DNA from: Streptomyces sp. NBC_00440
GTDB lineage: Bacteria; Actinomycetota; Actinomycetes; Streptomycetales; Streptomycetaceae
DNA: 64,000 bases
Direction of reading: 5' to 3'
Assembly: GCF_036014215.1 (NCBI RefSeq)
Contig: NZ_CP107921.1
Coordinates: 3,459,001 to 3,523,000, forward strand
Part shown: positions 27,630-35,243 of the stretch, piece by piece
Numbering within the stretch: position 1 is the stretch's first letter
How the letters are laid out: every line of letters starts with the position of its first letter
Program-made: the position numbers and the translations under genes
Notes under the pieces: generated by a model
Told to the model about the DNA's origin: nothing
Database searches by the model: none
The model's input: the letters and a program-made list of their open reading frames with translations, nothing else

Positions 27630-28481
27630 CTACGGAGCGGTCAGCCGGTCGAATCCGTACAGGTCCGCGTTGCTGTCCGTCATCGTCATCACGAGGTCGC
27701 GCCGTGGCACCGGCCACATCGCCTGCGCGGCGGCCCGGTTGGCCTCGCCCGGCGTATGCAGCGGTGAACCGTTGCCCAGGGCGGCCAGGGCCTCCCGTAC
27801 GACATCGTCGCTGTGCATGGGGGTGAATCCGCCGAGGCCCGAACCGTCCGGCCGGACGAGTCCCTCCCGCCGGGCAGCCGGGGTGTCAGTGAGACCGGCG
27901 ACCACCCCGAGTACGTCCACCCCGGCTTGTCCGTACTCCACCCACAGGGCCTCCGCGAGCACCCGCTCGAATGCCTTGGAGGCGCTGTACGCGGCGTTGT
28001 AGCCGTTCCCCGCCGCCGAGGCCAGCGACGTCATGAGCACGATCCCGCCACGGCCCCGGTCGATCATCAGGCGGCCGTAGTGATGAGCCAACGTGACCGC
28101 GCTCCGGCAGTTCAGATCGAGCAGGTGCAGCGCGTCGCCCGGCGGGCGGCCGGCGAACAGACCGTTGCCGACCGATGCGCCCGCGTTGTGGATCAACAGC
28201 CCGATGTCGAGGCCGTCGGTGGCATCCGCGATGTCATCGAGCAGCGTCGGGGAGGTGAGATCGGCGGCGACCGTCCGCACCTGGACGGCGGACGTCGACT
28301 CGATCTCCTCCGCCAGTGTCCGGAGCGGATCGGGACGGCGTGCCAGCAGTACGAGGTCGATGCCCTGAGCGGCGATCTGCCGGGCAAAGGCGGCGCCGGT
28401 CCCTTCGGAAGCACCGGTGATCAGCGCCCTCGGTCCGTACTGCTGGGCGAAGTCGTGCAGGCTGTCACGGCTGTCGGGCAT
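27630..28481 (-). CDS. Short-chain dehydrogenase/reductase
   Basis: A 283-residue SDR. The cofactor motif is ALITGASEGTGAAFARQI; NAG is at IHNAGAS; the active site is SLASAAGNGYNAAYSASKAF with Ser, Tyr and Lys all present. The group is the DltE/YqjQ type. It is transcribed leftward into the acyl-CoA operon but ends before the candidate operator, so it may be independent. It could correspond to AtuB or AtuG, but the similarity cannot be judged here. Confidence 0.88.
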   Translation of the reverse strand: MPDSRDSLHDFAQQYGPRALITGASEGTGAAFARQIAAQGIDLVLLARRPDPLRTLAEEIESTSAVQVRTVAADLTSPTLLDDIADATDGLDIGLLIHNAGASVGNGLFAGRPPGDALHLLDLNCRSAVTLAHHYGRLMIDRGRGGIVLMTSLASAAGNGYNAAYSASKAFERVLAEALWVEYGQAGVDVLGVVAGLTDTPAARREGLVRPDGSGLGGFTPMHSDDVVREALAALGNGSPLHTPGEANRAAAQAMWPVPRRDLVMTMTDSNADLYGFDRLTAP

Positions 28482-28553
28482 GTCGCGCTCCGTTCATGCT
28501 TCAGCTTGGTGGGGCTTCGGCCTCATGGGGTTTCGGCATCGCGGATACGGGGC

Positions 28554-28664
28554 TCAGACGCGGGCGAACACGTCGAACGTGCCCAGCTGTCGCGTAGTGC
28601 CCGTCTCCCACACCGGGATACGGGCACGGGCACCCCTCCCGGCCGTCGCCGGGACCGTACCCAT
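28554..28664 (-). CDS. Possible 36-residue small protein
   Basis: The ATG at 28664 follows GAGGAATC-GTG and encodes a 36-residue peptide ending TTRQLGTFDVFARV. The C-terminal part slightly resembles the conserved segment of lasso-peptide leaders (P-L-x-x-x-G-x-F), but no core or processing genes adjoin it. It lies between the SDR gene and the transposase remnant and may be a relic. Evidence is only the ribosome binding site and frame. Confidence 0.2.
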   Translation of the reverse strand: MGTVPATAGRGARARIPVWETGTTRQLGTFDVFARV

Positions 28665-28720
28665 CACGATTCCTCAACGACAGAGCTTCTTCCCGCTGAC
28701 CGGGATACGGCAGTACGGCC

Positions 28721-28891
28721 TTTGGCAGTCCCCAGTTCGACAAGACGATCTACCAACAGAGGCACGAAGTTGAGCGGACGATCAACGCTCTCAAGAACAT
28801 TCGGGCCGTCGCAACGAGGCACGACAAGCGCGCCTACGTCTTTCACGGCACCGTCACCACTGCCTCGATCCGACGCTGGCTCCGCCCATGA
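28721..28891 (+). pseudogene. IS5-family transposase C-terminal remnant
   Basis: The frame ending TGA 28891 encodes QFDKTIYQQRHEVERTIN-ALKNIRAVATRHDKRAYVF, which matches the C-terminal end of IS5/IS427-type DDE transposases, including the conserved Glu in VERTIN. The rest of the transposase is absent and no terminal inverted repeats were found. The 28482-29101 stretch otherwise contains only this debris and the possible small ORF. Confidence 0.75.
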
Positions 28892-29101
28892 TCCGCCGGC
28901 CGGAACCTGACGGTGAGGCGCTCGGAAACCAGTGGAACAGCTCCGCTGTGCGCCATTACCGTGCTGCCGAACCAGTCGTCCAGGCAAGGACGTGCCCTTG
29001 TACACCCTGTGAGACCTCCCGAGTGCTGATTCGTCGCGCGTCGCACAAGTGCGCCGCGCTCCTTTCTGCTGCGGTCTTCTCACTGAAACCGGTGTACTTC
29101 T

Positions 29102-29650
29102 GTGCTCAACAACTGGGTTGTCATGCCCACCTGCCTGCCTCTCGTCGTCCGCCGTTGCCATACCTGCGCGTCTGAACGCTTCCGGGCAAACGGCAAGTTT
29201 CGCGCCAACGCCAACCACAAGCTCATCGACGCCTGGCTCCTCGTGCTCTGTACCTCTTGTGGGGAGACGGCAAAGCTCACGGTCCTGGAGCGGGTGAATG
29301 TGCGCTCCATACGGCCGGAGCTGCTGGACAGCCTGCATGCCAACGACCTTGGCCTGGCAGCCGAGTTGCTCCAGGATCCGGTCGTGCAGCGCCGTAATCG
29401 CATCGCCCTCGACTGGGACAACGCCTGGCGCCTCGACACCGGCGGATCGGATCACCTGGACCGCGAGGCGATCGACGTCTCGGTCCGCTTTGCGGCGCGG
29501 ATCCCTGTCCGGCCGGTGCGATTGATCGCTGAAGGTTGCGGTCTTTCGCGGGCCGAGGCCGTGAGACTGATCACGGAGGGGAAGCTCGTTTCGGCAGTCC
29601 GGCTGACCGGCAAGCTCTCCGGCGACTTCACCTTCACGCTCAAGCGCTGA
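29102..29650 (+). CDS. DUF1062 domain-containing protein
   Basis: A 182-residue protein beginning VLNNWVVMPTCLPLVVRRC. It has a zinc-ribbon-like pair CHTC and CTSC about 33 residues apart, then the conserved GKFRANANHKLIDAWLL and GETAKLTVLERVNVRS. The C-terminal part has an S4-like GLSRAEAVRLITEGK. DUF1062 has no assigned function; the ribbon suggests nucleic acid binding. It starts at GTG 29102 with no strong ribosome binding site. A strong hairpin follows its stop. Confidence 0.8.
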   Translation: MLNNWVVMPTCLPLVVRRCHTCASERFRANGKFRANANHKLIDAWLLVLCTSCGETAKLTVLERVNVRSIRPELLDSLHANDLGLAAELLQDPVVQRRNRIALDWDNAWRLDTGGSDHLDREAIDVSVRFAARIPVRPVRLIAEGCGLSRAEAVRLITEGKLVSAVRLTGKLSGDFTFTLKR

Positions 29651-29670
29651 GCGTTCCCCAGGGACCGACC

Positions 29671-29707
29671 AGGGGCCTGTCCGGCACGATCCGCCGGACA
29701 GGCCCCT
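29671..29707 (+). terminator. Strong hairpin terminator after DUF1062
   Basis: AGGGGCCTGTCCGGC (29671-29685) and GCCGGACAGGCCCCT (29693-29707) form a perfect 15-bp stem with a 7-base loop, 21 bases after the DUF1062 stop. There is no U-tract, which is usual in Streptomyces. Confidence 0.7.
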
Positions 29708-29754
29708 GTGCTCCAACTGTGGTTCGTGATGACCCGTGGGGGCAGAGTGGGGCC

Positions 29755-30258
29755 ATGTCTACGTACGGGACAATGCCGTTCCACCTTGAGACCGAGCGGC
29801 TGATACTGCGGCCGTGGGCCGAGTCGGACGCCAGTGAGCTCCGCGCCCTGCACTCCGAACGCGGCAACGGGACACCCTCGGGCGAGTACACCCGGACACT
29901 CATCGCCAAGCAGCTCACCGCAACAGCGACAACGGGGATCACCCTGCTGCCCATCCAGCGCCGTGACGAAGGCGACTTCATCGGCTACTGCGGGTTGATC
30001 ATCGGCCGCTCCACCGTAGAGGAGCCTGAAATCGCGTATGAGTTGTTCCAGCGCGCGCAGGGGCATGGCTACGCTACCGAGGCGGCCGGAGCGGTGCTCG
30101 ATGCCGCGATGGCGACCGGGCGGAATCGGCTCTGGGCGACCGTCCGCGCATGGAACACACCATCGTTCCGTGTCCTTGAGAAGATCGGGTTCGAGCGGGA
30201 TCACGTTTCCACGGACGACAGCGGTGAACTGGTATGGCTGACCCGCTCGTTGCCGTGA
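29755..30258 (+). CDS. GNAT family N-acetyltransferase
   Basis: A 167-residue acetyltransferase of the RimJ/RimL type. LETERLILRPWAESDASEL is the usual N-terminus. The acetyl-CoA loop appears as QRAQGHGYATEAAGAVLD, and NTPSFRVLEKIGFE ends the fold. ATG 29755 is chosen because it starts just before the conserved LETERL strand; the frame is open further upstream into the terminator region. It probably acetylates an amine such as a ribosomal N-terminus or a small molecule. Confidence 0.88.
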   Translation: MSTYGTMPFHLETERLILRPWAESDASELRALHSERGNGTPSGEYTRTLIAKQLTATATTGITLLPIQRRDEGDFIGYCGLIIGRSTVEEPEIAYELFQRAQGHGYATEAAGAVLDAAMATGRNRLWATVRAWNTPSFRVLEKIGFERDHVSTDDSGELVWLTRSLP

Positions 30259-30331
30259 GCGAGTCGGCCCCCGAGTCTTCATGGCTTGGACCAAACGTCC
30301 ACCGGATCGAGTGGCTGGCGGAGGCGGCCCG

Positions 30332-31726
30332 TCACATGCCGACCGCTTCACCGGCCGCCCGTGAGTCCGCCCCCTCCACCTTCTCCTTCGACTTGACACT
30401 CCCGGCGTCGCTTCCGGCGGTGTTCGCAGCCGTACGGCCCGGGTCGCACGCCGTCAGGCAGACCGCGCTGACGAGCGCCATGGCCACGAAGGTCAGGGCG
30501 ACCGGGGTCCAGGAGTTGCCGAGGTCGCTGTACAGCCAGGTCACCGCGGCCGGGGCCAGGGTGCCGACCAGGCCGGCCGTCTGGAAGCTCATCGAGAGGC
30601 CCGTGTAGCGGACCCTCGGGGCGAACCAGCCGGAGACAAGTGTGCCGATCGAGGCGTACGCGATCGTGCTGGCCAGCATCGGCAGGCACATCGCCAGCCA
30701 CAGCCCGGCCACCGAGTGGGTGTCGACGAGCCAGAACATCGGGAAGGCGACCACCACATGGAGGAGGATCCCGGTGAGCGTCACTTTGCGCAGCCCGTAG
30801 CGGTCGGCGAACAGGGCCGCCAGCGGGGTGCAGATGATGACGACGACCGAGGCCGCCGTACCGGCGCCCGCCGCCTGGGAGTCCGTGAACCCCAGGTCCG
30901 ACACGGCGTACGTCGACATGAAGGTGACCACGATGTAGTAGCCGGCGACCGTGATGAGGAAGGCGCCCGAGGCCAGCAGCCAGGTCTTCCAGGCGTCGCG
31001 GATGACGGCGACGAAGGGCGCCGCCTGCTTCTCCTCGGCCTGTTCGGCGAGCCGGGCCGCTTCGAACTCGGGGGACTCCTCCATGCTGCTGCGGATGACC
31101 AGGCCGACGAGGACCAGCACGGCGGACAGCAGGAAGGGGACGCGCCAGCCCCAGTCCACCAGCGCCCGGTGGCCGACCAGAGCCATCAGGGCGAAGACAC
31201 CGGTGGAGAGGAAGTACCCCACGCCGTCGCCGACTTGGGGAAAGGATCCGAAGAACGCCTTGCGTCGCGGCGGGGCGTGCTCGACGGCGAACAGGACCGC
31301 CCCGCCCCACTCGCCGCCGACCGCGAGGGACTGGATCATCCGTATCAGTACGAGCAGGATCGGCGCGGCGACGCCGATGGACGCATAGCCCGGAAGCAGG
31401 CCGACACAGACGGTGGCCCCGCCCATCAGGGTCATCGACCAGATGAGAGCCCTCTTGCGGCCGAAGCGATCGCCGATGTGACCGAAGACAATGGCCCCGA
31501 GCGGGCGCCCCAGAGACCCGACGAACAGTGTCGTGAACGACATGAGGGTGCCCAGCGCCCGGTTCATCTCCGGGAAGAACAGCTCGGGGAACACCAGCGC
31601 GGCAGCGGTGGCGTAAATGCCGAAGTCGTACCACTCGACGCTGGTCCCGATCATCGAAGCCCCGGCGACTTTCCACGGGTTGGACCTGCTCAGGGGTGCC
31701 GTCCCGGCACCAGAGGCTGTGCTCAT
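30332..31726 (-). CDS. MFS transporter, metabolite:H+ symporter (MHS) family
   Basis: A 464-residue, 12-helix membrane symporter. TSVEWYDFGIYATAAALVF is the MHS signature; FGHIGDRFGRKRAL is motif A; RMIQSLAVGGEWGGAVL lies in helix 4. AAGGAGT sits seven bases before the ATG. The gene diverges from the GntR regulator at 31909, and a TTGGG-N11-CCCAA site lies 40 bp upstream of the start, so it is probably repressed by that regulator and induced by its substrate. The neighbouring decarboxylase points to an amino acid or carboxylate substrate. Confidence 0.92.
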   Translation of the reverse strand: MSTASGAGTAPLSRSNPWKVAGASMIGTSVEWYDFGIYATAAALVFPELFFPEMNRALGTLMSFTTLFVGSLGRPLGAIVFGHIGDRFGRKRALIWSMTLMGGATVCVGLLPGYASIGVAAPILLVLIRMIQSLAVGGEWGGAVLFAVEHAPPRRKAFFGSFPQVGDGVGYFLSTGVFALMALVGHRALVDWGWRVPFLLSAVLVLVGLVIRSSMEESPEFEAARLAEQAEEKQAAPFVAVIRDAWKTWLLASGAFLITVAGYYIVVTFMSTYAVSDLGFTDSQAAGAGTAASVVVIICTPLAALFADRYGLRKVTLTGILLHVVVAFPMFWLVDTHSVAGLWLAMCLPMLASTIAYASIGTLVSGWFAPRVRYTGLSMSFQTAGLVGTLAPAAVTWLYSDLGNSWTPVALTFVAMALVSAVCLTACDPGRTAANTAGSDAGSVKSKEKVEGADSRAAGEAVGM

Positions 31727-31765
31727 GCGCGTACTCCTTCACGGGCGGCCCTTCACGGCCGACCA

Positions 31766-31786
31766 TTGGGCTTGCGTGAGACCCAA
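31766..31786. promoter_or_regulatory. Candidate GntR operator upstream of MHS transporter
   Basis: TTGGG (31766-31770), 11 bases, CCCAA (31782-31786). The arms and spacing equal those of the near-perfect site upstream of the decarboxylase (32885-32915). Confidence 0.65.
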
Positions 31787-31828
31787 AAACGATGGGGTGA
31801 CGCTAAGTCGCCAAGATCGGAGTGTCAA

Positions 31829-31849
31829 TAGGATCCGCGCCAGGTCCAA
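31829..31849. promoter_or_regulatory. Weaker candidate GntR autoregulatory site
   Basis: TAGGA (31829-31833), 11 bases, TCCAA (31845-31849), 60 bp upstream of the GntR start. Spacing equals the other two sites; arm match is looser. Confidence 0.4.
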
Positions 31850-31908
31850 TAACATGACCCTCAGGGGTACGGCGGCAGGCGCCCGACCCGCGACCGGGGA
31901 GAGGGCAC

Positions 31909-32670
31909 GTGAGCAGCAGCGGAAATCGTGACGAGCGAGCAGCCGTCGCGAAACAGGCGGCCTCGCACGCGGTGGTGGCCGAGGCGCTGCGCCAGCGCAT
32001 CGCCCTCGGTGGTTTCGCCCCCGGCGACCGGCTGCCCACCGAGCGCGAACTGGCCGGCGTCTTCGGCGTGGGCCGCAACACCGTACGGCAGGCGCTTCGC
32101 GAGCTGACCGAAGAGGGGCTGGTCAGCACGACGTTGGGGCGCTCGGGCGGCACCCGGGTCGAGGCCGTACGGCCGGGCCGGGAGCGGGCGCGCGCCACCA
32201 TCACGGCCGGGATCCGGGCCTCGCTGCGCGACTACATGGAGTACCGGCAGGCGATCGAGCCCTTCGCGGCGCGGCTGGCCGCGGAGCGCGGGTCGGGCAC
32301 CGCCCGCCGTGAACTCGTGGCACTGCTCGACACCGAGGTGGCGGACCTCGGCGCGTACCACCGCGTCGACACCGCCTTCCACCTCGGCATCGCCACCACC
32401 GGCGGCAACGAAGTGCTGGCGGAGGCGGTGACCCGGGCCAGGACCGAGATGTTCGTGGGCGGCAACGCCCTGTGGCTCGGCTCGGACTGGACCCGGGTGT
32501 ACCCGGCGGGCCGGGACTTCGGCTGCGCCTTCCGCGAGGAGCACGAGGGCGTGGCGCTCGCCGTGCTGTCCGGTGACGGTGATGCCGCGGAGGCCCGGAT
32601 GCTGGAGCATCTGCGGGCCTCGCACCGCCAGTTCCTGTCCCTGCTGGGCCAGTTCGCCTCGGACGATTGA
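31909..32670 (+). CDS. GntR family regulator, FadR-like (FCD)
   Basis: A 253-residue regulator. The N-terminal winged helix (about 20-85) reads LPTERELAGVFGVGRNTVRQALRELTEEGLV; the all-helical FCD ligand domain follows, with YRQAIEPFAARLAA and metal- or ligand-type residues DTAFHLGIA and REEHEGVALAVL. It starts at GTG 31909. It is flanked by the MHS transporter (divergent) and the decarboxylase (downstream), each with a TTGGG-N11-CCCAA site. Confidence 0.92.
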   Translation: MSSSGNRDERAAVAKQAASHAVVAEALRQRIALGGFAPGDRLPTERELAGVFGVGRNTVRQALRELTEEGLVSTTLGRSGGTRVEAVRPGRERARATITAGIRASLRDYMEYRQAIEPFAARLAAERGSGTARRELVALLDTEVADLGAYHRVDTAFHLGIATTGGNEVLAEAVTRARTEMFVGGNALWLGSDWTRVYPAGRDFGCAFREEHEGVALAVLSGDGDAAEARMLEHLRASHRQFLSLLGQFASDD

Positions 32671-32810
32671 CCCACCGCGGCGCCGGGTCACCGCGACGCC
32701 GGATCACCGGGGCACTCGGACCGCTCAGGCCACTGCCGCGCTCGCGTGCCGCACTTGTTCCGCACTCGCGTTCCGCGGCGGCGCCCCGCCGGCGCCCCTC
32801 GCCCCCCGCG

Positions 32811-32845
32811 CCTCGCACCTCGCACCTCGCACCTCGCACCTCGCG
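32811..32845. repeat. 7-bp tandem repeat (CCTCGCA x5)
   Basis: Five consecutive 7-bp units, CCTCGCA (last CCTCGCG), lie between the GntR gene and the decarboxylase operator. They look like a slippage-prone simple repeat in non-coding DNA. Confidence 0.85.
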
Positions 32846-32884
32846 ACGAACATGATTGACGCGGACGGGGGTGGCCCTTAGGCT

Positions 32885-32915
32885 CCTAATTGGGTCCGCC
32901 AGAGACCCAATTAGG
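32885..32915. promoter_or_regulatory. Near-perfect GntR operator of the decarboxylase
   Basis: CCTAATTGGGTC (32885-32896) and GACCCAATTAGG (32904-32915) are perfect 12-bp arms with a 7-bp spacer. The core is TTGGG-N11-CCCAA, shared with sites at 31766 and 31829. It lies 59 bp upstream of the decarboxylase start. Confidence 0.8.
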
Positions 32916-32973
32916 ATCGCCCATGAGAACGCCTCACATATCCACCGGCAGCGCGCGACAGGAGAGACGCCCC

Positions 32974-34404
32974 GTGCACTCTTACGACGAGGACCTCACC
33001 CAGCAGGTCATGGACCACCTCCTGCACCGGCTCCGGCTCGACCCGCCACCGCTCGGCCGCCTCGGCGACCACCAGGAGCTGGCCCTGGCCCTGAAGGACA
33101 CCATCGGAGCGGCCCCGCGGGACCCCGCCGACGTGCTCCGCACCTACACCGAGGACCTCGAACCGACCGTCGTCTCCTGCGACCACCCGGCCTTCCTCGC
33201 CTTCATACCCGGCGCCCCGACCAAGGCCGCGGCCCTGTTCGACATGGTGGTCTCGGCCTCGTCCCTGCACGGCGTCTCCTGGCTGGAGGCATCCGGCGCG
33301 GTCGCCGCCGAGAACTCCGTACTGCGCCTGTTCGCCGACCTGGCCGGCCTGCCCGCCGGCGCCGGCGGCTGCTTCGTCAGCGGCGGCTCGGCCGGCAATC
33401 TCTCGGCCCTCGTCGTCGCCCGCGACACCGGCCGCGACCGCCTCGGCCTCGACGAACGCGCCCCGGTACGGATCGCGGTGAGCGACCAGGTCCACTCCTC
33501 GGTCGGCAACACCCTGCGCATCCTGGGCGTCGAAGCCCTCGTCGTCCCCACCACCGACCACCGGCTGACCGGAGAGGCGCTCACCGCCGCCCTGGACGCG
33601 GCGCAGCGGGACGGCGGAGCACCCGTCGTCGCCGTCGTCGCGACCGCGGGCACCACCAATGCCGGGATCATCGACGACCTCGCGGGGGTGGCCGGGCAGA
33701 CGCGCGCCCGCGGTCTGTGGCTGCACATCGACGCCGCGTACGGCGGCGCGGCGCTCTTCGTTCCCGAACTGCGGGAACGGCTGCGGGGCATCGAGCACGC
33801 CGACTCCCTCGTGGTCGACCCGCACAAGTGGATGTTCGCGCCGTTCGACTGCGGCGCCCTGCTCTACCGGGACCCTAGGACGGCGCGCACCGTGCACACG
33901 CAGGACGCCTCGTATCTGGACGCCATCCACGGGGACGACGAGGGCGGCGAGTGGAATCCGAGCGACTACGCCTACCACCTGACCCGGCGCCCCCGCGGCC
34001 TGCCGCTGTGGTTCTCCCTCGCCGTCCACGGCACCGACGCCTACCGCGACGCGGTCGCCCACGGCGCGGCCATCGCGCAGCGCACGGCCCGCCTGGTCGA
34101 GCAGTACGACGGCCTGGAACTGCTCCGCGAGCCCGAACTGACCGTGGTCCTCATCCGTCGTACGGGCTGGCAGCCGGCGGACTACTACGCCTGGTCCAAG
34201 GAGCTTCTGGCGTCGGGCGTCGCCTTCATCACCCCGAGCGTCTGGGAGGGCGAAACGGTCGCCCGGCTCGCGTTCCTCCACCCCGGCATCACCGAGGAAA
34301 CGGTCCGGACCATCCTCGATTCGATGGTCCGGGACGGCAAGGGCGAAAAGGGCGACCAGGGCGACAGCGCCGGGAGGGTTACTGCTGCTGCGGTGGCCTC
34401 GTGA
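32974..34404 (+). CDS. Group II PLP-dependent amino acid decarboxylase
   Basis: A 476-residue cytosolic decarboxylase of the aromatic amino acid/glutamate decarboxylase group. SGGSAGNLSALVVAR and VVATAGTTNAGIID contact the phosphate; WLHIDAAYGGAA contains the PLP-binding Asp; VDPHKWMFAPFDCG contains the Schiff-base Lys. The GTG at 32974 has GGAGAG at 32961-32966; an ATG at 32923 would lie inside the operator's edge. The 3' end overlaps the convergent TetR gene by 26 bp. Flanking amino acid transporters fit decarboxylation of an imported amino acid; the exact one is unknown. Confidence 0.9.
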   Translation: MHSYDEDLTQQVMDHLLHRLRLDPPPLGRLGDHQELALALKDTIGAAPRDPADVLRTYTEDLEPTVVSCDHPAFLAFIPGAPTKAAALFDMVVSASSLHGVSWLEASGAVAAENSVLRLFADLAGLPAGAGGCFVSGGSAGNLSALVVARDTGRDRLGLDERAPVRIAVSDQVHSSVGNTLRILGVEALVVPTTDHRLTGEALTAALDAAQRDGGAPVVAVVATAGTTNAGIIDDLAGVAGQTRARGLWLHIDAAYGGAALFVPELRERLRGIEHADSLVVDPHKWMFAPFDCGALLYRDPRTARTVHTQDASYLDAIHGDDEGGEWNPSDYAYHLTRRPRGLPLWFSLAVHGTDAYRDAVAHGAAIAQRTARLVEQYDGLELLREPELTVVLIRRTGWQPADYYAWSKELLASGVAFITPSVWEGETVARLAFLHPGITEETVRTILDSMVRDGKGEKGDQGDSAGRVTAAAVAS

Positions 34405-35014
34405 GCGCCGCGCGGTCGATGCCGAGTTCGCGCGCCAGCGCGTCGTCCGTCCACTCCAGCATCGTGGCGCGGGTGAGCGCCCCGGTGTAGCCGGTGTACG
34501 ACGTCATCTGCACCGCCAGCCCGTCGAGCAGCGCGGTCAGCCGCCACGCCGCGGCGGCCGGATCCGCGCAGGGGAACTCGCCCGCCTCGACGCCCTCCGC
34601 GATGACCTCGGTCAGCGCCGCCTTCCACTGCTGGTCGAGATCCCGGGTCACCTCGCGCAGGCCCGGGTCCCGCAGCGCCGCCGACCAGCCCTCGATCCAC
34701 AGCCGCCAGCCCTTGGCCTGCCCGGTCGGCGCGTACCAGCGCACCGCCGCACGCAGCCGGTGCACCGCCGGCGTGCGGCGCCCGAGCAACTTCCGCAGCT
34801 GAGCGAGGTCGCCTTCGGCGGCATGGTGGAACGCTGCCGCCACGAGCTTCTCCTTGGTCGAGAAGTGGTAGAGCACCAGCGCGTTGCTCACCCCGAGAGC
34901 CGAGGCCACATCGGCGATCCGCACGGCGGGCACGCCCCGCGCCTCGATCTGCTCGACGGCGGCGCGCAGCATCTCCCCGCGCCGCTCCTCCACGCTCAAC
35001 CGCACTCTCGCCAT
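34379..35014 (-). CDS. TetR family regulator, BetI-like
   Basis: A 211-residue TetR regulator. The helix-turn-helix is VRIADVASALGVSNALVLYHFSTKEKLV. The C-terminal part, with WRLWIEGWSAALRDPGLREV and LLDGLAVQM, is of the BetI type. It diverges from the APC permease gene at 35244; the inverted repeat at 35174-35195 is its likely operator. Confidence 0.9.
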   Translation of the reverse strand: MARVRLSVEERRGEMLRAAVEQIEARGVPAVRIADVASALGVSNALVLYHFSTKEKLVAAAFHHAAEGDLAQLRKLLGRRTPAVHRLRAAVRWYAPTGQAKGWRLWIEGWSAALRDPGLREVTRDLDQQWKAALTEVIAEGVEAGEFPCADPAAAAWRLTALLDGLAVQMTSYTGYTGALTRATMLEWTDDALARELGIDRAALTRPPQQQ

Positions 35015-35137
35015 GCCGTCACCCTATTCCGGAGCGGACGGCCCTCCGTACGCGGACGGACCCCGCACACCCTGCACACGGCACACCCTGCACACGGCCG
35101 GTCCCAACGGGCGGTCCAGACAGGGGCCGACGGAGTA

Positions 35138-35167
35138 TTGACACCGGGACACGGCTGGGGACACAGT
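35138..35167 (+). promoter_or_regulatory. Predicted promoter of the APC permease
   Basis: TTGACA (35138-35143), an 18-base spacer, then CACAGT (35162-35167). The TetR-type inverted repeat begins 7 bases later and would cover the transcription start. Confidence 0.45.
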
Positions 35168-35173
35168 CTCCCT

Positions 35174-35195
35174 ACTGACTGGCCATTCAGTCAGT
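35174..35195. promoter_or_regulatory. Candidate TetR operator before APC permease
   Basis: ACTGACTG (35174-35181) and CAGTCAGT (35188-35195) are perfect 8-bp arms with a 6-bp spacer. The first 18 bp also fit ACTGA-N8-TCAGT, the form found twice at 61465-61537. Confidence 0.7.
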
Positions 35196-35243
35196 TACAT
35201 GTGCCGCGCCAGTACGCTCCCGTACCGCCGTAGGAGTCCCTCC

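Noticed and set aside
28501..28743. 80-codon minus-strand frame near the transposase remnant
   Set aside because: Composition is Pro/Gly-rich without motifs and without a good ribosome binding site.
28664..29716. 350-codon minus-strand frame opposite DUF1062
   Set aside because: It crosses the transposase remnant and DUF1062 in antisense; no motifs; DUF1062 is recognisable on the plus strand.
32811..32845. Possible CRISPR-like array
   Set aside because: The units are 7 bp and contiguous, with no spacers; a simple tandem repeat.
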